DNA from: CBDCYS01 sp965226245
Lineage (GTDB): Bacteria > Acidobacteriota > Terriglobia > Bryobacterales > UBA6623
Assembly: GCA_965226245.1 (NCBI GenBank)
Contig: CBDDCL010000015.1
Span: 7,006,001 to 7,070,000 of the forward strand
Direction: 5' to 3'
Length of the DNA: 64,000 nt
The translations under genes and the position numbers were made by a program. Within the stretch, counting starts at the first letter, position 1; each line of letters opens with the position of its first letter. This document shows positions 7,922 through 15,604 of this stretch, piece by piece. Below the pieces are notes generated by a model. It was not told the origin of the DNA. It worked only from the letters and a program-made list of their open reading frames with translations, and made no database searches.

Positions 7922-9516
7922 CGGTTCTCCTCTCGGGTGGCAAGATCGAGTACCTGCAGCAGCGCGGGTGGATCGAAGTACTCGGCCCCGCGAATGTTGG
8001 CGTGCTCGACGGGAGCACGATCGGGCGGCGATTCGTCGAGGGGCCGGCGGTCGAGTCCGTGCGCCAGCATCGACTTGAGGCTTTGATAGGAACAGGCGTT
8101 GAAGCGGAGCGCCCGTGAGGCGGCGGCCTCGACGCGCTCGGCGGAGTAGATCTTGCTGAGCCGCAAGATGCCCAAACAGGAGCGATAGCCCATCTCCGGA
8201 TGAGGCTTGGCGTCCAGGATCTTTCCAAACACTTGCGCGGTGGCAGGACCGACGGTCTGCGCCCAATCGATCAGCCGGGAAGGTGTCCACTCCAGATGCT
8301 GCTGATGCGACTTGGGGCGGTGTTCGTGAACGGTGGTTTGACGGTAGGACTCCCGACTGCGCACGTGCGAGGCGACCCGTTGGCCGCGGTGGAAGATCTC
8401 CACGGTGCGGTCGGCCAAGCGAACTTCGACTCGTTGACCGACGAGTTGGTAGGGAACCGAGTAGTAGTGGCGTTCGACTTCGATGTGGTAGTCGATGTTG
8501 ACGCGGGCCGTCTTCCACGCGGCAAACTCATAAGGCTCCAGCGGCAAGGCCTTCAAAGCCGGCCGGTCGAGAGATTCGAACAGGCTGGTGCGGGAGCCCG
8601 AGCGCTTGCGGAACGGGCGCTGGTTGAGCCGCTCGAGGAGTTCGGCGATGGCTTGGTTGAGCTCGGCGAGGCTGGTGAAACGGCGGTGGCGAAGCGCTGC
8701 GAGAATCCAGCGTTCGACCAGTTGCACGGCGGCTTCGACCTTGGCCTTGTCCCGCGGCTTGCGCGGACGGGCCGGCACGACAGCCACGCCGTAATGCGCC
8801 GCCATCTCTTGATAGGTGCGGTTCAGATCCGGTTCGTAGCGGCAGACGCGGCTCACCGCGGAACGAAGGTTGTCGGGCACAACGATCTCCGGCACCCCAC
8901 CGAAGAACTCGAAGGCGCGCATGTGCGAGCCGGTCCAGTTCGCCAGATCCTGAGTCCAGGTGGCTTCGGCGTAGGTGTAGGAACTGGCCCCAAGGACAGC
9001 GACAAAAATCTGCGCTGCGCGGACTTCGCCCGTTTGCGGGTTTTCGACCGAGACGGTCGCACCGGCGTAATCGACGAAGAGCTTTTCGCCGGCACGGTGC
9101 TGTTGGCGAAGAACGACGTCCAACTTGCGCCGCCAGCGCTGGTAGAGTTCGCAGAAGCGGCTGTAGCGGTAGCCGTCGGGATGGGCCTCGATGTACTCTT
9201 CCCACAGCAACTGCAAGGTGACATGCTTGTGCGTTTGCAGTTGTTCGTGAATTGCGGCGAAGTCGGGTTCGGCCCGGCGCTGACCCGGCGGCCGAGTCAC
9301 ACGTCCGCCGCACAAGCGCTCTTCGAGCTGGGCCTCGTCGCAGTCGGGCGGCAGGGGCCATGGCAGACCGGCGGTCTCGGCCCGCTTCAAGTAGTCGTGG
9401 ACGGTGCTCTGCGAGATCGAGCAGCAGCGGGCGATCTGACGCTGCCCAAGTCCCAGCTCGTAATGGAGACGGAAAACTTCTTTGATCTTGCGCATGGACA
9501 ATCTCTTTCGCGGCAC
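7915..9516 (-). CDS. istA: IS21 transposase IstA
   Basis: This full-length IS21 transposase (about 533 aa) starts at GTG 9516, preceded by a GGAGG 7 bp upstream; an upstream ATG at 9534 is also open. An N-terminal helix-turn-helix region (QRQIARCCSISQSTVHDYLK) precedes the DDE integrase core, with Asp in KLFVDYAGATV and Asp in VPDNLRSAV. A C-terminal Mu-type domain follows (HYYSVPYQLVGQRVEVR). No disruption is visible in istA, but its partner istB is truncated. Confidence 0.93.
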   Translation of the reverse strand: MPRKRLSMRKIKEVFRLHYELGLGQRQIARCCSISQSTVHDYLKRAETAGLPWPLPPDCDEAQLEERLCGGRVTRPPGQRRAEPDFAAIHEQLQTHKHVTLQLLWEEYIEAHPDGYRYSRFCELYQRWRRKLDVVLRQQHRAGEKLFVDYAGATVSVENPQTGEVRAAQIFVAVLGASSYTYAEATWTQDLANWTGSHMRAFEFFGGVPEIVVPDNLRSAVSRVCRYEPDLNRTYQEMAAHYGVAVVPARPRKPRDKAKVEAAVQLVERWILAALRHRRFTSLAELNQAIAELLERLNQRPFRKRSGSRTSLFESLDRPALKALPLEPYEFAAWKTARVNIDYHIEVERHYYSVPYQLVGQRVEVRLADRTVEIFHRGQRVASHVRSRESYRQTTVHEHRPKSHQQHLEWTPSRLIDWAQTVGPATAQVFGKILDAKPHPEMGYRSCLGILRLSKIYSAERVEAAASRALRFNACSYQSLKSMLAHGLDRRPLDESPPDRAPVEHANIRGAEYFDPPALLQVLDLATREENRC

Positions 9517-9680
9517 GATGTTTCCTCCACTCATCAGTGGAGGGCATCGCGCCGCTCGATCGTCCAGCGTCGCTCGCTCCCTTGCGGAAAGAGCCCGGCT
9601 CGTTCGTTTTACGGAGTCGCCGGCGGTCTCCTCAAGCCGATTCCGCCATCCCGATCACCATTCCGAAAACGCCCGATCAG

Positions 9681-9774
9681 TGATCGGCATCGCGTCGGAA
9701 TGCTGATCGGCATCATCCCGGAATCGTGATCGGCTTCATCCCGGAATGCTGATCGGCTTGCCCCGGAATCCGCA
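9681..9774. repeat. IS21 multiple terminal repeats (four units of 23 bp)
   Basis: TGATCGGC followed by a variable stretch and CGGAAT occurs at 9681, 9704, 9727 and 9750, exactly 23 bp apart. These are the transposase-binding repeats at the istA-proximal end of IS21-type elements. The last unit ends in the terminal CA. Confidence 0.85.
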
Positions 9775-10578
9775 CTCGCCGCGCATCTGGTCGAGGACAC
9801 CGAGATCCGCAAGCGGTTCGAGCGGGAAGCCAAGGCCGCCGCTGCCCTAAATCATCCGAACGTCTGCACCGTCCATGAAATCGCGGAGACAAATGGCCGC
9901 ACCTACATTGCCATGGCCTTCCTCGAAGGCGAGCCGCTGGAGAAGAAGATCGAGGCTGGCCCGCTCAAACTGAAGGATGCGCTCGACATCGCCATCCAGA
10001 CGGTGCGAGGACTCGAAGCGGCGCACGAGAAAAAGATCGTTCACCGCGACATCAAGCCGGCCAACTTGATGATCACGGGCGCGGGTTCCAAACGACTCGT
10101 CACCATCATGGATTTCGGGCTGGCCCTGCTGGCCGACCGCTCGAAGCTCACCCGTTTGGACGAGACCATGGGCACGGTGACCTACATGTCGCCCGAGCAG
10201 ACCTACGGGATGGAGTTAGACCAGCGGACTGATGTCTGGTCACTTGGTGTTGTGATTTACGAGATGGTCACGGGCCAGCGGCCGTTCAAGGGCCACTACG
10301 ACCAGGCCGTAACGTACTCGATCACCAGCGAAGAGCCCGAGCCGATGACGGCTCTGCGCACCGGTGTGCCGATGGAGCTGGAACTGTTGGTGAACAAATG
10401 CCTCGCCAAGGAAGCCGACAGGCGCTACCAAAGCACTGCCGACATGGTCGTGGACTTGGAAACGCTCAGCGAGAAGCTGAAGTCGGAACGACTAGCCAGT
10501 ATGCAATGGTCATCGCGAGAACGACCGCCGTCGTGGCCCAAACGTAGTCAGTCGTCAACTTTTCGAAGTCTAGGATGA
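9775..10578 (+). pseudogene. Ser/Thr protein kinase, N- and C-truncated
   Basis: The reading frame begins at the last base of IS21 with LAAHLVEDTEIRKRFERE, a segment that normally follows the ATP-binding Lys closely. The glycine loop and that Lys are therefore lost. The catalytic loop HRDIKPANLM, the metal-binding DFG, TYMSPEQ and the C-lobe are intact to about residue 240. After LKSERLA (near 10495) the frame reads antisense through a PsiE-like fragment and ends by chance. Kinases of this kind are common in acidobacteria. This one cannot be active. Confidence 0.85.
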
Positions 10579-10672
10579 TTACTTTCCGAGCCACGGCCAC
10601 CAGCGCGGTCGCGATCACGACTGTCATCAGTATGGCTAGAGCGCGTATCGCAGGCCGGATAATACTTGTCAG
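10495..10672 (-). pseudogene. PsiE-like membrane protein fragment
   Basis: On the minus strand about 59 codons after a TAG stop read RPAIRALAILMTVVIATALV, then AVARKVIILDFEK and ATTAVVLAMTIAYWLV. This is two hydrophobic segments around an ARKVI-LD motif typical of PsiE-family proteins. No good start codon is seen and the end is cut by the kinase fragment. It lies downstream of the broken small membrane gene and may have belonged to the same operon. Confidence 0.4.
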
Positions 10673-10824
10673 CTCCTAATTAGACGGTCGCGGTCGCGAG
10701 GATGAAGCTGGTCGTCGTCGTGAATCATCGCTCACCGCCTCTGCGCAGAATCCATCCGGCCATTGCGACTAGAAGCGCCAGCCAGAAAGCGACTATGCCC
10801 AGCCCCACAAAGACTTCTCCGACA

Positions 10825-11852
10825 AATGGGGTATTTAGTTGACTCCAGTAGCCACTACATCTTGGGGGTGGGGGTGCCGGCCCTGGTGGCCTCGACCATT
10901 GTCTTATAGGGAGCAGGGTCGGCGGCGACCGCCTGCTGGAGGAGGCGATAGAAAAGTTTGCCGCGCGACCGTGAGGTCCGCCGGTTGAAGCGGAACGTGA
11001 ACTCGTCCAGGTAGTAGTCCAAATACTCGTGACTGACAGCCCCCTGGTGGGTCCCCAACAGCCAGCGCTTTAGCAGAGAGGCGACACGATGGACTCTCGG
11101 CAGCAGCTTACTCGCCGATTGCCGCTTCCCGCGCAGCACGGTGACTTCATGGCGGTATCCTTTGTTCTCCAATCCCGCATAGCCTTCCCAGCCGTCGGTG
11201 TGCACGAGGCTGCCAGGTTGGATAGCTTCTTCGACAAAGGCTTCCAAGCTCGCCGCTGAGGCATCCGCGATCCGACGGAGCCGGATGCGACCCATACCGC
11301 GCCCATCCTCCTCGGCAGCAACCGCAACTAACGCTTTGCCAACCATTTCGCGACCTCGGACGCCCTCTTCGACTCCGCCCACATACGTTTCGTCCACCTC
11401 CACCCGGCCGACCAGCCGATTGCGACCGGGGCGCACCATGGCGCGGCGGAACTTGTGCAGCCAGGTCCAGGCGGTTACATAGCTACCCAAACCCAAGACC
11501 CGCTGCAACTCCAGCGCGCTGGCCCCGCCTTTTTGCGTTGTCACCCACCAAGCCGCCCGGAACCACAACGTCAAGGGCTTGCGGGTGTCCTGGAAAATCG
11601 TGCCCGCCGTCACCGAGGCCTGGTAACCGCAGTCGGCGCAGAGCAGCAGATTGCGTTTGCTGGCCCATGAGGACTGGATCCCACAGCGCGGGCACACGAA
11701 CCCCTCCGGCCAGCGCAGCTTCAGCAGGTACTCCCGGCACGCCTCCTCGGTCGAGAATCGAGCTTCCAACTCGACGAGGTTTCGGGGGTAGTCCTCCTTC
11801 ATGCCCCCAACCACAACATATTGTGGCTACTGGAGTCAACTAAATACCCCAT
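10825..11852 (-). mobile_element. IS1595-family insertion sequence, copy 1
   Basis: This 1,028-bp element has about 30-bp perfect terminal inverted repeats (ATGGGGTATTTAGTTGACTC...) and an 8-bp target duplication CTCCGACA at 10817-10824 and 11853-11860. It is inserted into a small membrane-protein gene. The encoded transposase is identical to those of the copies at 43807 and 61624. Confidence 0.95.
10855..11814 (-). CDS. IS1595 (ISXO2-like) transposase, copy 1
   Basis: The 319-residue DDE transposase begins with a zinc ribbon (CPRCG ... CADCGYQ, residues ~41-65). The catalytic core includes Asp in RVEVDETYVGG and Asp in LVHTDGWEGY, and the C-terminal FRFNRRTSRSRGKLFYRLL is characteristic of the family. 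Translation could instead begin at the internal ATG, codon 5 (MKEDYPRN). All family motifs are present and the protein looks functional. Confidence 0.95.
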   Translation of the reverse strand: MVGGMKEDYPRNLVELEARFSTEEACREYLLKLRWPEGFVCPRCGIQSSWASKRNLLLCADCGYQASVTAGTIFQDTRKPLTLWFRAAWWVTTQKGGASALELQRVLGLGSYVTAWTWLHKFRRAMVRPGRNRLVGRVEVDETYVGGVEEGVRGREMVGKALVAVAAEEDGRGMGRIRLRRIADASAASLEAFVEEAIQPGSLVHTDGWEGYAGLENKGYRHEVTVLRGKRQSASKLLPRVHRVASLLKRWLLGTHQGAVSHEYLDYYLDEFTFRFNRRTSRSRGKLFYRLLQQAVAADPAPYKTMVEATRAGTPTPKM

Positions 11853-11951
11853 CTCCGACAATATGGCGTAGCATTGATGCACGGATGAACTGGCTGGTCT
11901 CCCGGACGAGGCTCGGAATCTGGCGCTGGATCAGGCCCCTGGCGCCCGCCT

Positions 11952-12728
11952 TCATTCGCGGCCGAGCCGACGTGTGGAGAAAAGACCGATCTGTAAGGTG
12001 TGATTGAATTCGAACACCCGGCCGTTTCCTTGCTGTACGGTTTGCTGTAGATATCCGACCTCCAGGGAGCCAAGCCCTGGAATCTTACGTCCCAAAGCGA
12101 TGTAGGCACGGTTCTGGTCGAAGATATTGTTCTGCACGTTGCGGCCAAAATTGAACATGACCTCGTTGTAGGCGGCGATGAATAGGGTGGAATCCGTCCC
12201 CTTCTTCCGCAAGGGAATGACGCCCTTCGTGAAGTAGCGAAAACGGTTTCGATGGCTGTAGCCCAGCAGACGCCCCTCATTCGTAGCGTCGCTCTCCCTG
12301 GCCCCGACGAACCTTTGCTCCAGCCGAAAGCGGTGAGCAACCCCCGTCTTGCCTATTTGCTGCCTGAGAACCAGCTGCTGCCAGATACGATGCTCGGGCG
12401 TTGTGAACGGGGCGGGATAATCTCCGTACGGATGGGACTTGATAAAAGCGTACCCGCCGCTCGCCTGGGCCGTGGGACTGATATCGTAGTTTATTCCGGG
12501 CCGAAGCAGAAGTTGCTGCGATTTCTGTCCGACACCTTGCCGCCGCCACTGTCCGTCGAAATGGACTCCAAAAGGGCCTCGGCCAAGCTGGTGATCGCCG
12601 AAATACATGTACCAGGCGTGACCATTCGGATCAGAGACTCGGTCTGGCTCCTGCGCGCGCGCAGCGCCTAGCGACAAAGCTAGGCACGCCAAGAGCAGCG
12701 CCCAGGGGGTAACGGCTGTTGTCTTCAT
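11952..12728 (-). CDS. DUF2490 outer-membrane beta-barrel protein
   Basis: The 258-residue protein has a cleavable signal peptide (ALLLACLALSLGAARAQ, cut after about residue 25). A series of amphipathic beta strands follows, with the DUF2490 hallmarks (HRFRLEQRF, then NRFRYF, then NEVMFNFG, then LEVGYLQQ). Family members are predicted outer-membrane barrels of unknown function. Its stop overlaps the start of the IS-broken small membrane gene, so the two formed an operon. Confidence 0.88.
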   Translation of the reverse strand: MKTTAVTPWALLLACLALSLGAARAQEPDRVSDPNGHAWYMYFGDHQLGRGPFGVHFDGQWRRQGVGQKSQQLLLRPGINYDISPTAQASGGYAFIKSHPYGDYPAPFTTPEHRIWQQLVLRQQIGKTGVAHRFRLEQRFVGARESDATNEGRLLGYSHRNRFRYFTKGVIPLRKKGTDSTLFIAAYNEVMFNFGRNVQNNIFDQNRAYIALGRKIPGLGSLEVGYLQQTVQQGNGRVFEFNHTLQIGLFSTRRLGRE

Positions 12729-12737
12729 GGCATCGAT

Positions 12738-12893
12738 CTACGTTGTGCTTTCGGCGATCCCCGCAGCAGGGGCACTATCCAGCAGAGCCGGGAGGCGTAA
12801 AAGCATGAAGAGTGTCGCTGCACCCTCCAGGTGCAGATTGGCAGGCCTGTTTTCATCCTGATTATTGCGCACTCCTAGTGCGGGTCTCTGCAT
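12738..12893 (-). CDS. Possible small ORF upstream of the DUF2490 gene
   Basis: ATG 12893 follows a purine-rich stretch (AGAGAAAGAGG) and encodes 51 residues ending 9 bp before the DUF2490 start. The sequence has no recognisable domain. It may be a leader peptide, or chance. Nothing else is seen between it and 13033. Confidence 0.25.
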   Translation of the reverse strand: MQRPALGVRNNQDENRPANLHLEGAATLFMLLRLPALLDSAPAAGIAESTT

Positions 12894-13033
12894 GGAACAC
12901 CTCTTTCTCTTTTGGGTTTGAGTTATCGCGCGACGTCTGCCACGGCCCGCGCGAGACGGAGTCTACGATCCACGGCCGTGAGGTCCCGAGGCCTGCAGGA
13001 TAAAACGAGGGCTTTGTTCGATGTCATAGATGT

Positions 13034-13430
13034 TCAAAAATTTGAGCTAGCGTCAGGTGGTTGTTGGTATCGCAGCAGTGCTCCAACACCTCCAAAGCGC
13101 AAGGCTCCGTTGACGACCTCCACGAGGCAGCCGCTACGTTCGGCGCACCGAACGATCTCCTCCTTGACATCCAGGTCTCGCAGGCTTTCCGAGCCACACG
13201 CGGAGCAGGTCTGAGGCGTACTCTCTACGCCCACAGCGCCGCACTGCGGGCACGACCAGCGAGGCTCCGGATCGTATGTCTGGGCCACCAGCAAAACATC
13301 CGCCTGACCGCGCCGAACTGCCTGTAGGGTCTCTTAACCAGGATTTCCATTTTGGCCCTGGCACGGTCACAGTATACACTCGCGCTGCCCCGAATACCAC
13401 GTCTTTTCGCGCTGAACCTTGCACATCACC
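13034..13430 (-). pseudogene. Bacterial eRF1-domain-3-like (baeRF/Vms1 type) C-terminal fragment
   Basis: The minus strand encodes TLQAVRRGQADVLLVAQ, then CPQCG and CSACG zinc-ribbon pairs, then VEVVNGALRFGGVGALLRY. This is the typical C-terminus of archaeal/bacterial eRF1-like host factors related to ribosome rescue. A one-base deletion near 13335 breaks the frame after MEILVK, and the N-terminal two thirds are missing toward the adjacent IS1380. Assignment rests on motif memory only. Confidence 0.5.
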
Positions 13431-13564
13431 TCCGCTGGTAGGCGCCAGGGCTCGTCCATCCGCTCACAGACGTTGATTGCGCGGGCTGAACGGCGCTCCG
13501 GCCGACACTGCTCCTTGCGAAACCTTTTTGGAGCCGGAAACTGTTGATCCTCGCCCGTTTAACG

Positions 13565-14896
13565 CTACCCGCTCGGCAGCGGCAGCGGCCAGATCCTGTG
13601 CAGCATGTCACCGAACAGTCGCCGGTTCAGATGCCCCTCCGCCAGCAGCAGCCAGTAGTAGCGGGCATGCTTGACCAGCCGCCCGCCGGTCTTCATCAGC
13701 CGCTGCTGCAAGCTCGTCAGCGACCAGCTCTTGATCCTGTGCGGCAACCCCAGCCGCCGCCACAAGTTGCCCAGGTTGTAGGCCAGCACGCTGAGTTGCA
13801 GTCGCACTTCGTTGGCCCGAAAGCGATGGCACGAAAGCCGCGTCCAGTGTGTGGCCTGTTTGCCTTCTTTGATCCACTGCTCGGCCGTGCCGCGCTTGTT
13901 GTAGAAGCGCACCACAGACCGACTCGGCAACGTCATGTTCGTCACGATAAAGCCGACGCGCGGGAACAGCTCACCGAGATGATGCTCGACCTTGGCCACG
14001 ATGCGTCGCGGCTTGGACCAGCTCTCCGCCTGATAGCGGAAGCTCTTGTAGCGCACCAAGGGCTTGCGACCCGGCCTGCCCGGCGGCCGAAACAGGATGT
14101 CTTCAATCGCCAATTCCAAGCTCTTGTTGGCCGGAATGCGAATGGCGTACTGCACTCCGCGTTCCTCCGAAGACTCATAAATCTCCGGCTTGGCAAAGGC
14201 CGCATCGCCCCGGAAGGTGACCTGTTTGCCCGCAGCCTGTTGGCGCTCGATCTCGGGCAGCAGCAACTCGTTCCAGTCCTTGGCGCTGTGCACGTTGCCC
14301 GGCCGCAGCTTCGCTGCCAGACAATCCCCATGCTGGTTGAACAACAACAAGGGGTGGTAGCAGACCGACTCGAAGTGGCCGTTGTAGGCGCTGCCCTCTT
14401 GCTGGCCGTGGACAGGGCTTTCGGTCGAGTCCATGTCGAGAACGACGCGCTCGGAGTTGTCTTGCGTCTCGGCTTGCGCAACCAGCTCGCGGTTCACAGC
14501 CATCAGCCCCAGCAAGTTCTCTTCGCTCGCCAGCATCTCTGTCTCGAAGCTCTGCAGTCGCGAGGTCAGTGCCCCGCCGCGATCCCAGTTCTTCTGCGAG
14601 CCGATCAAGCGAAAGGTCGGATCGGCGGATACTCGAACGGCATCGTTGAGATCCTCGTAGCCTGCCAGCCGAGAGTAGACTGACTGCCGCAGCAGATCGG
14701 CGAACGGGAACTTCTTGTTCGAGCCCTGCCGCGAATCCGTCAGGTGTTCGTCGATCAACTTGCCAAGCCCGAGTCGTTCGTCCAGCTCGCGGACCAAAAT
14801 GAGCCCGCCGTCGGAAGTGACGCGCGATCCTTGGAAATCGACTTTCAATAAGCCGTGGAAGCTTAGCTGGAACGGTTTGTTTTCTTTTTCACCCAT
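13565..14896 (-). CDS. IS1380-family transposase
   Basis: This 443-residue DDE transposase starts MGEKENKPFQLSFHGLLKV and ends WPLPLPSG. Family features include the N-terminal TSDGGLILVRELDE, the first catalytic Asp in VVLDMDSTESPVHG, FRGDAAFAKPEIYE with the second Asp, and the C-terminal LSVLAYNLGNLWRRL. The frame is uninterrupted. Candidate ends (CCTTT at 13523 and AAAGG at 14950) share only five bases clearly and no target duplication could be identified, so the boundaries are uncertain. Confidence 0.93.
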   Translation of the reverse strand: MGEKENKPFQLSFHGLLKVDFQGSRVTSDGGLILVRELDERLGLGKLIDEHLTDSRQGSNKKFPFADLLRQSVYSRLAGYEDLNDAVRVSADPTFRLIGSQKNWDRGGALTSRLQSFETEMLASEENLLGLMAVNRELVAQAETQDNSERVVLDMDSTESPVHGQQEGSAYNGHFESVCYHPLLLFNQHGDCLAAKLRPGNVHSAKDWNELLLPEIERQQAAGKQVTFRGDAAFAKPEIYESSEERGVQYAIRIPANKSLELAIEDILFRPPGRPGRKPLVRYKSFRYQAESWSKPRRIVAKVEHHLGELFPRVGFIVTNMTLPSRSVVRFYNKRGTAEQWIKEGKQATHWTRLSCHRFRANEVRLQLSVLAYNLGNLWRRLGLPHRIKSWSLTSLQQRLMKTGGRLVKHARYYWLLLAEGHLNRRLFGDMLHRIWPLPLPSG

Positions 14897-15132
14897 TGGG
14901 TGTTAATCTCCTCAGCGCCTTGAGTGCTTTCCAACCCGCATAAATAAAGGCGTCCGAGGCCACCCGATGGTTAGCAGAACCGAAACTAAAGTGGAAATCC
15001 GGGTTTGCATGTGAGAGAGCTATCTCTTAGACTTGAAGCTTGAGATCACTCTATGCTCGGCGGGAAGGGGTATAAGTCAAAGGCGTGCGGAACGGTCAAC
15101 GGGGCCTCGGGGCGGTGAGCAAAGGAGGGTCC

Positions 15133-15342
15133 ATGTCGCATAGACGAAATCAAACATCGGTTGAACAGGCGACCTGCAGAAGGTGCAACCTCCTGACGCC
15201 GGCTTGGTGCACCGAGTGCATTCATTGTGAACTCCCAGTCGAGTCGCTCCTTGAGTCGCTGAAGGAACTCAGGCCGAATTCGTACATGGCCACATTTTCC
15301 TTGAGCGGAAGCGAGAAGGAGTTGAGCATCGGCTCCAATTAG
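15133..15342 (+). CDS. Small zinc-ribbon protein
   Basis: A strong AGGAGG lies 7 bp before ATG 15133, which decides the start. The 69-residue product contains CRRCNLLTPAWCTECIHC, a CxxC-x8-CxxC zinc-ribbon pattern, and no membrane segment. I do not recognise the family. It stands alone between IS1380 and the SulP gene. The flanks 14951-15132 and 15343-15604 show nothing identifiable. Confidence 0.5.
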   Translation: MSHRRNQTSVEQATCRRCNLLTPAWCTECIHCELPVESLLESLKELRPNSYMATFSLSGSEKELSIGSN

Positions 15343-15604
15343 TCGATCGTACCAGGAGCCCATGGTAGACTCGCGACGATCAAGCCCGAGAGCCGACGAC
15401 TGAGAACAGTTTACGATGCGTAGTATCTGTCCCCGCGTATTGAACTTCCGAAGAAACGACCTGAGGCGCCCTTGTTGCCCGTGGGGATTGCCACATCGAG
15501 CTAGGAGTCGTCGGAGGTCGAACCGCGCATCGTCTCCCCAGAGTCTGACAAGCGGATGGTGGGCGACCTAATACAGACGGCGGCAATCTAGGCCACTTTG
15601 AAAT

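Larger units (their letters stand above)
7636..9774 (-). mobile_element. IS21-family element, truncated at the istB side
   Basis: istA and the beginning of istB are present, with the istA-side terminus ending in CA at 9774 (TG...CA convention of IS21 elements). The opposite terminus and most of istB are missing; sequence switches to the HEAT-NACHT gene near 7636. The element therefore probably cannot move by itself. Confidence 0.85.
10725..11955 (-). pseudogene. Small membrane protein gene interrupted by IS1595 copy 1
   Basis: ATG 11955 overlaps the stop of the DUF2490 gene (ATGA). Skipping the IS1595 copy and one 8-bp target duplication gives one continuous frame of about 65 codons. It starts MKAGARGLIQRQIPSLVRE, passes the insertion point at HIVGE, continues VFVGLGIVAFWLALLVAMAG and ends RRGGER with TGA at 10725-10727. 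It has a single C-terminal membrane helix and no recognised function. Translational coupling suggests it belonged with the DUF2490 protein. Confidence 0.7.

Noticed and set aside
7274..8518. A 414-codon minus-strand frame spanning the istB fragment
   Set aside because: Only the middle is istB; the first part is an out-of-frame shadow of istA and the last part is antisense of the HEAT-NACHT gene.
8200..9729. A 509-codon open frame on the plus strand opposite istA
   Set aside because: It is the antisense shadow of a well-recognised IS21 transposase in high-GC DNA; its product shows no domain and has repetitive V/D/G composition.
9681..9774. A CRISPR-like array of 23-bp units
   Set aside because: There is no repeat-spacer alternation, and the units match the multiple terminal repeats expected at an IS21 end.
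13544..14683. A 379-codon plus-strand frame opposite the IS1380 transposase
   Set aside because: It is antisense to an intact transposase, with no start signal and no recognisable family.
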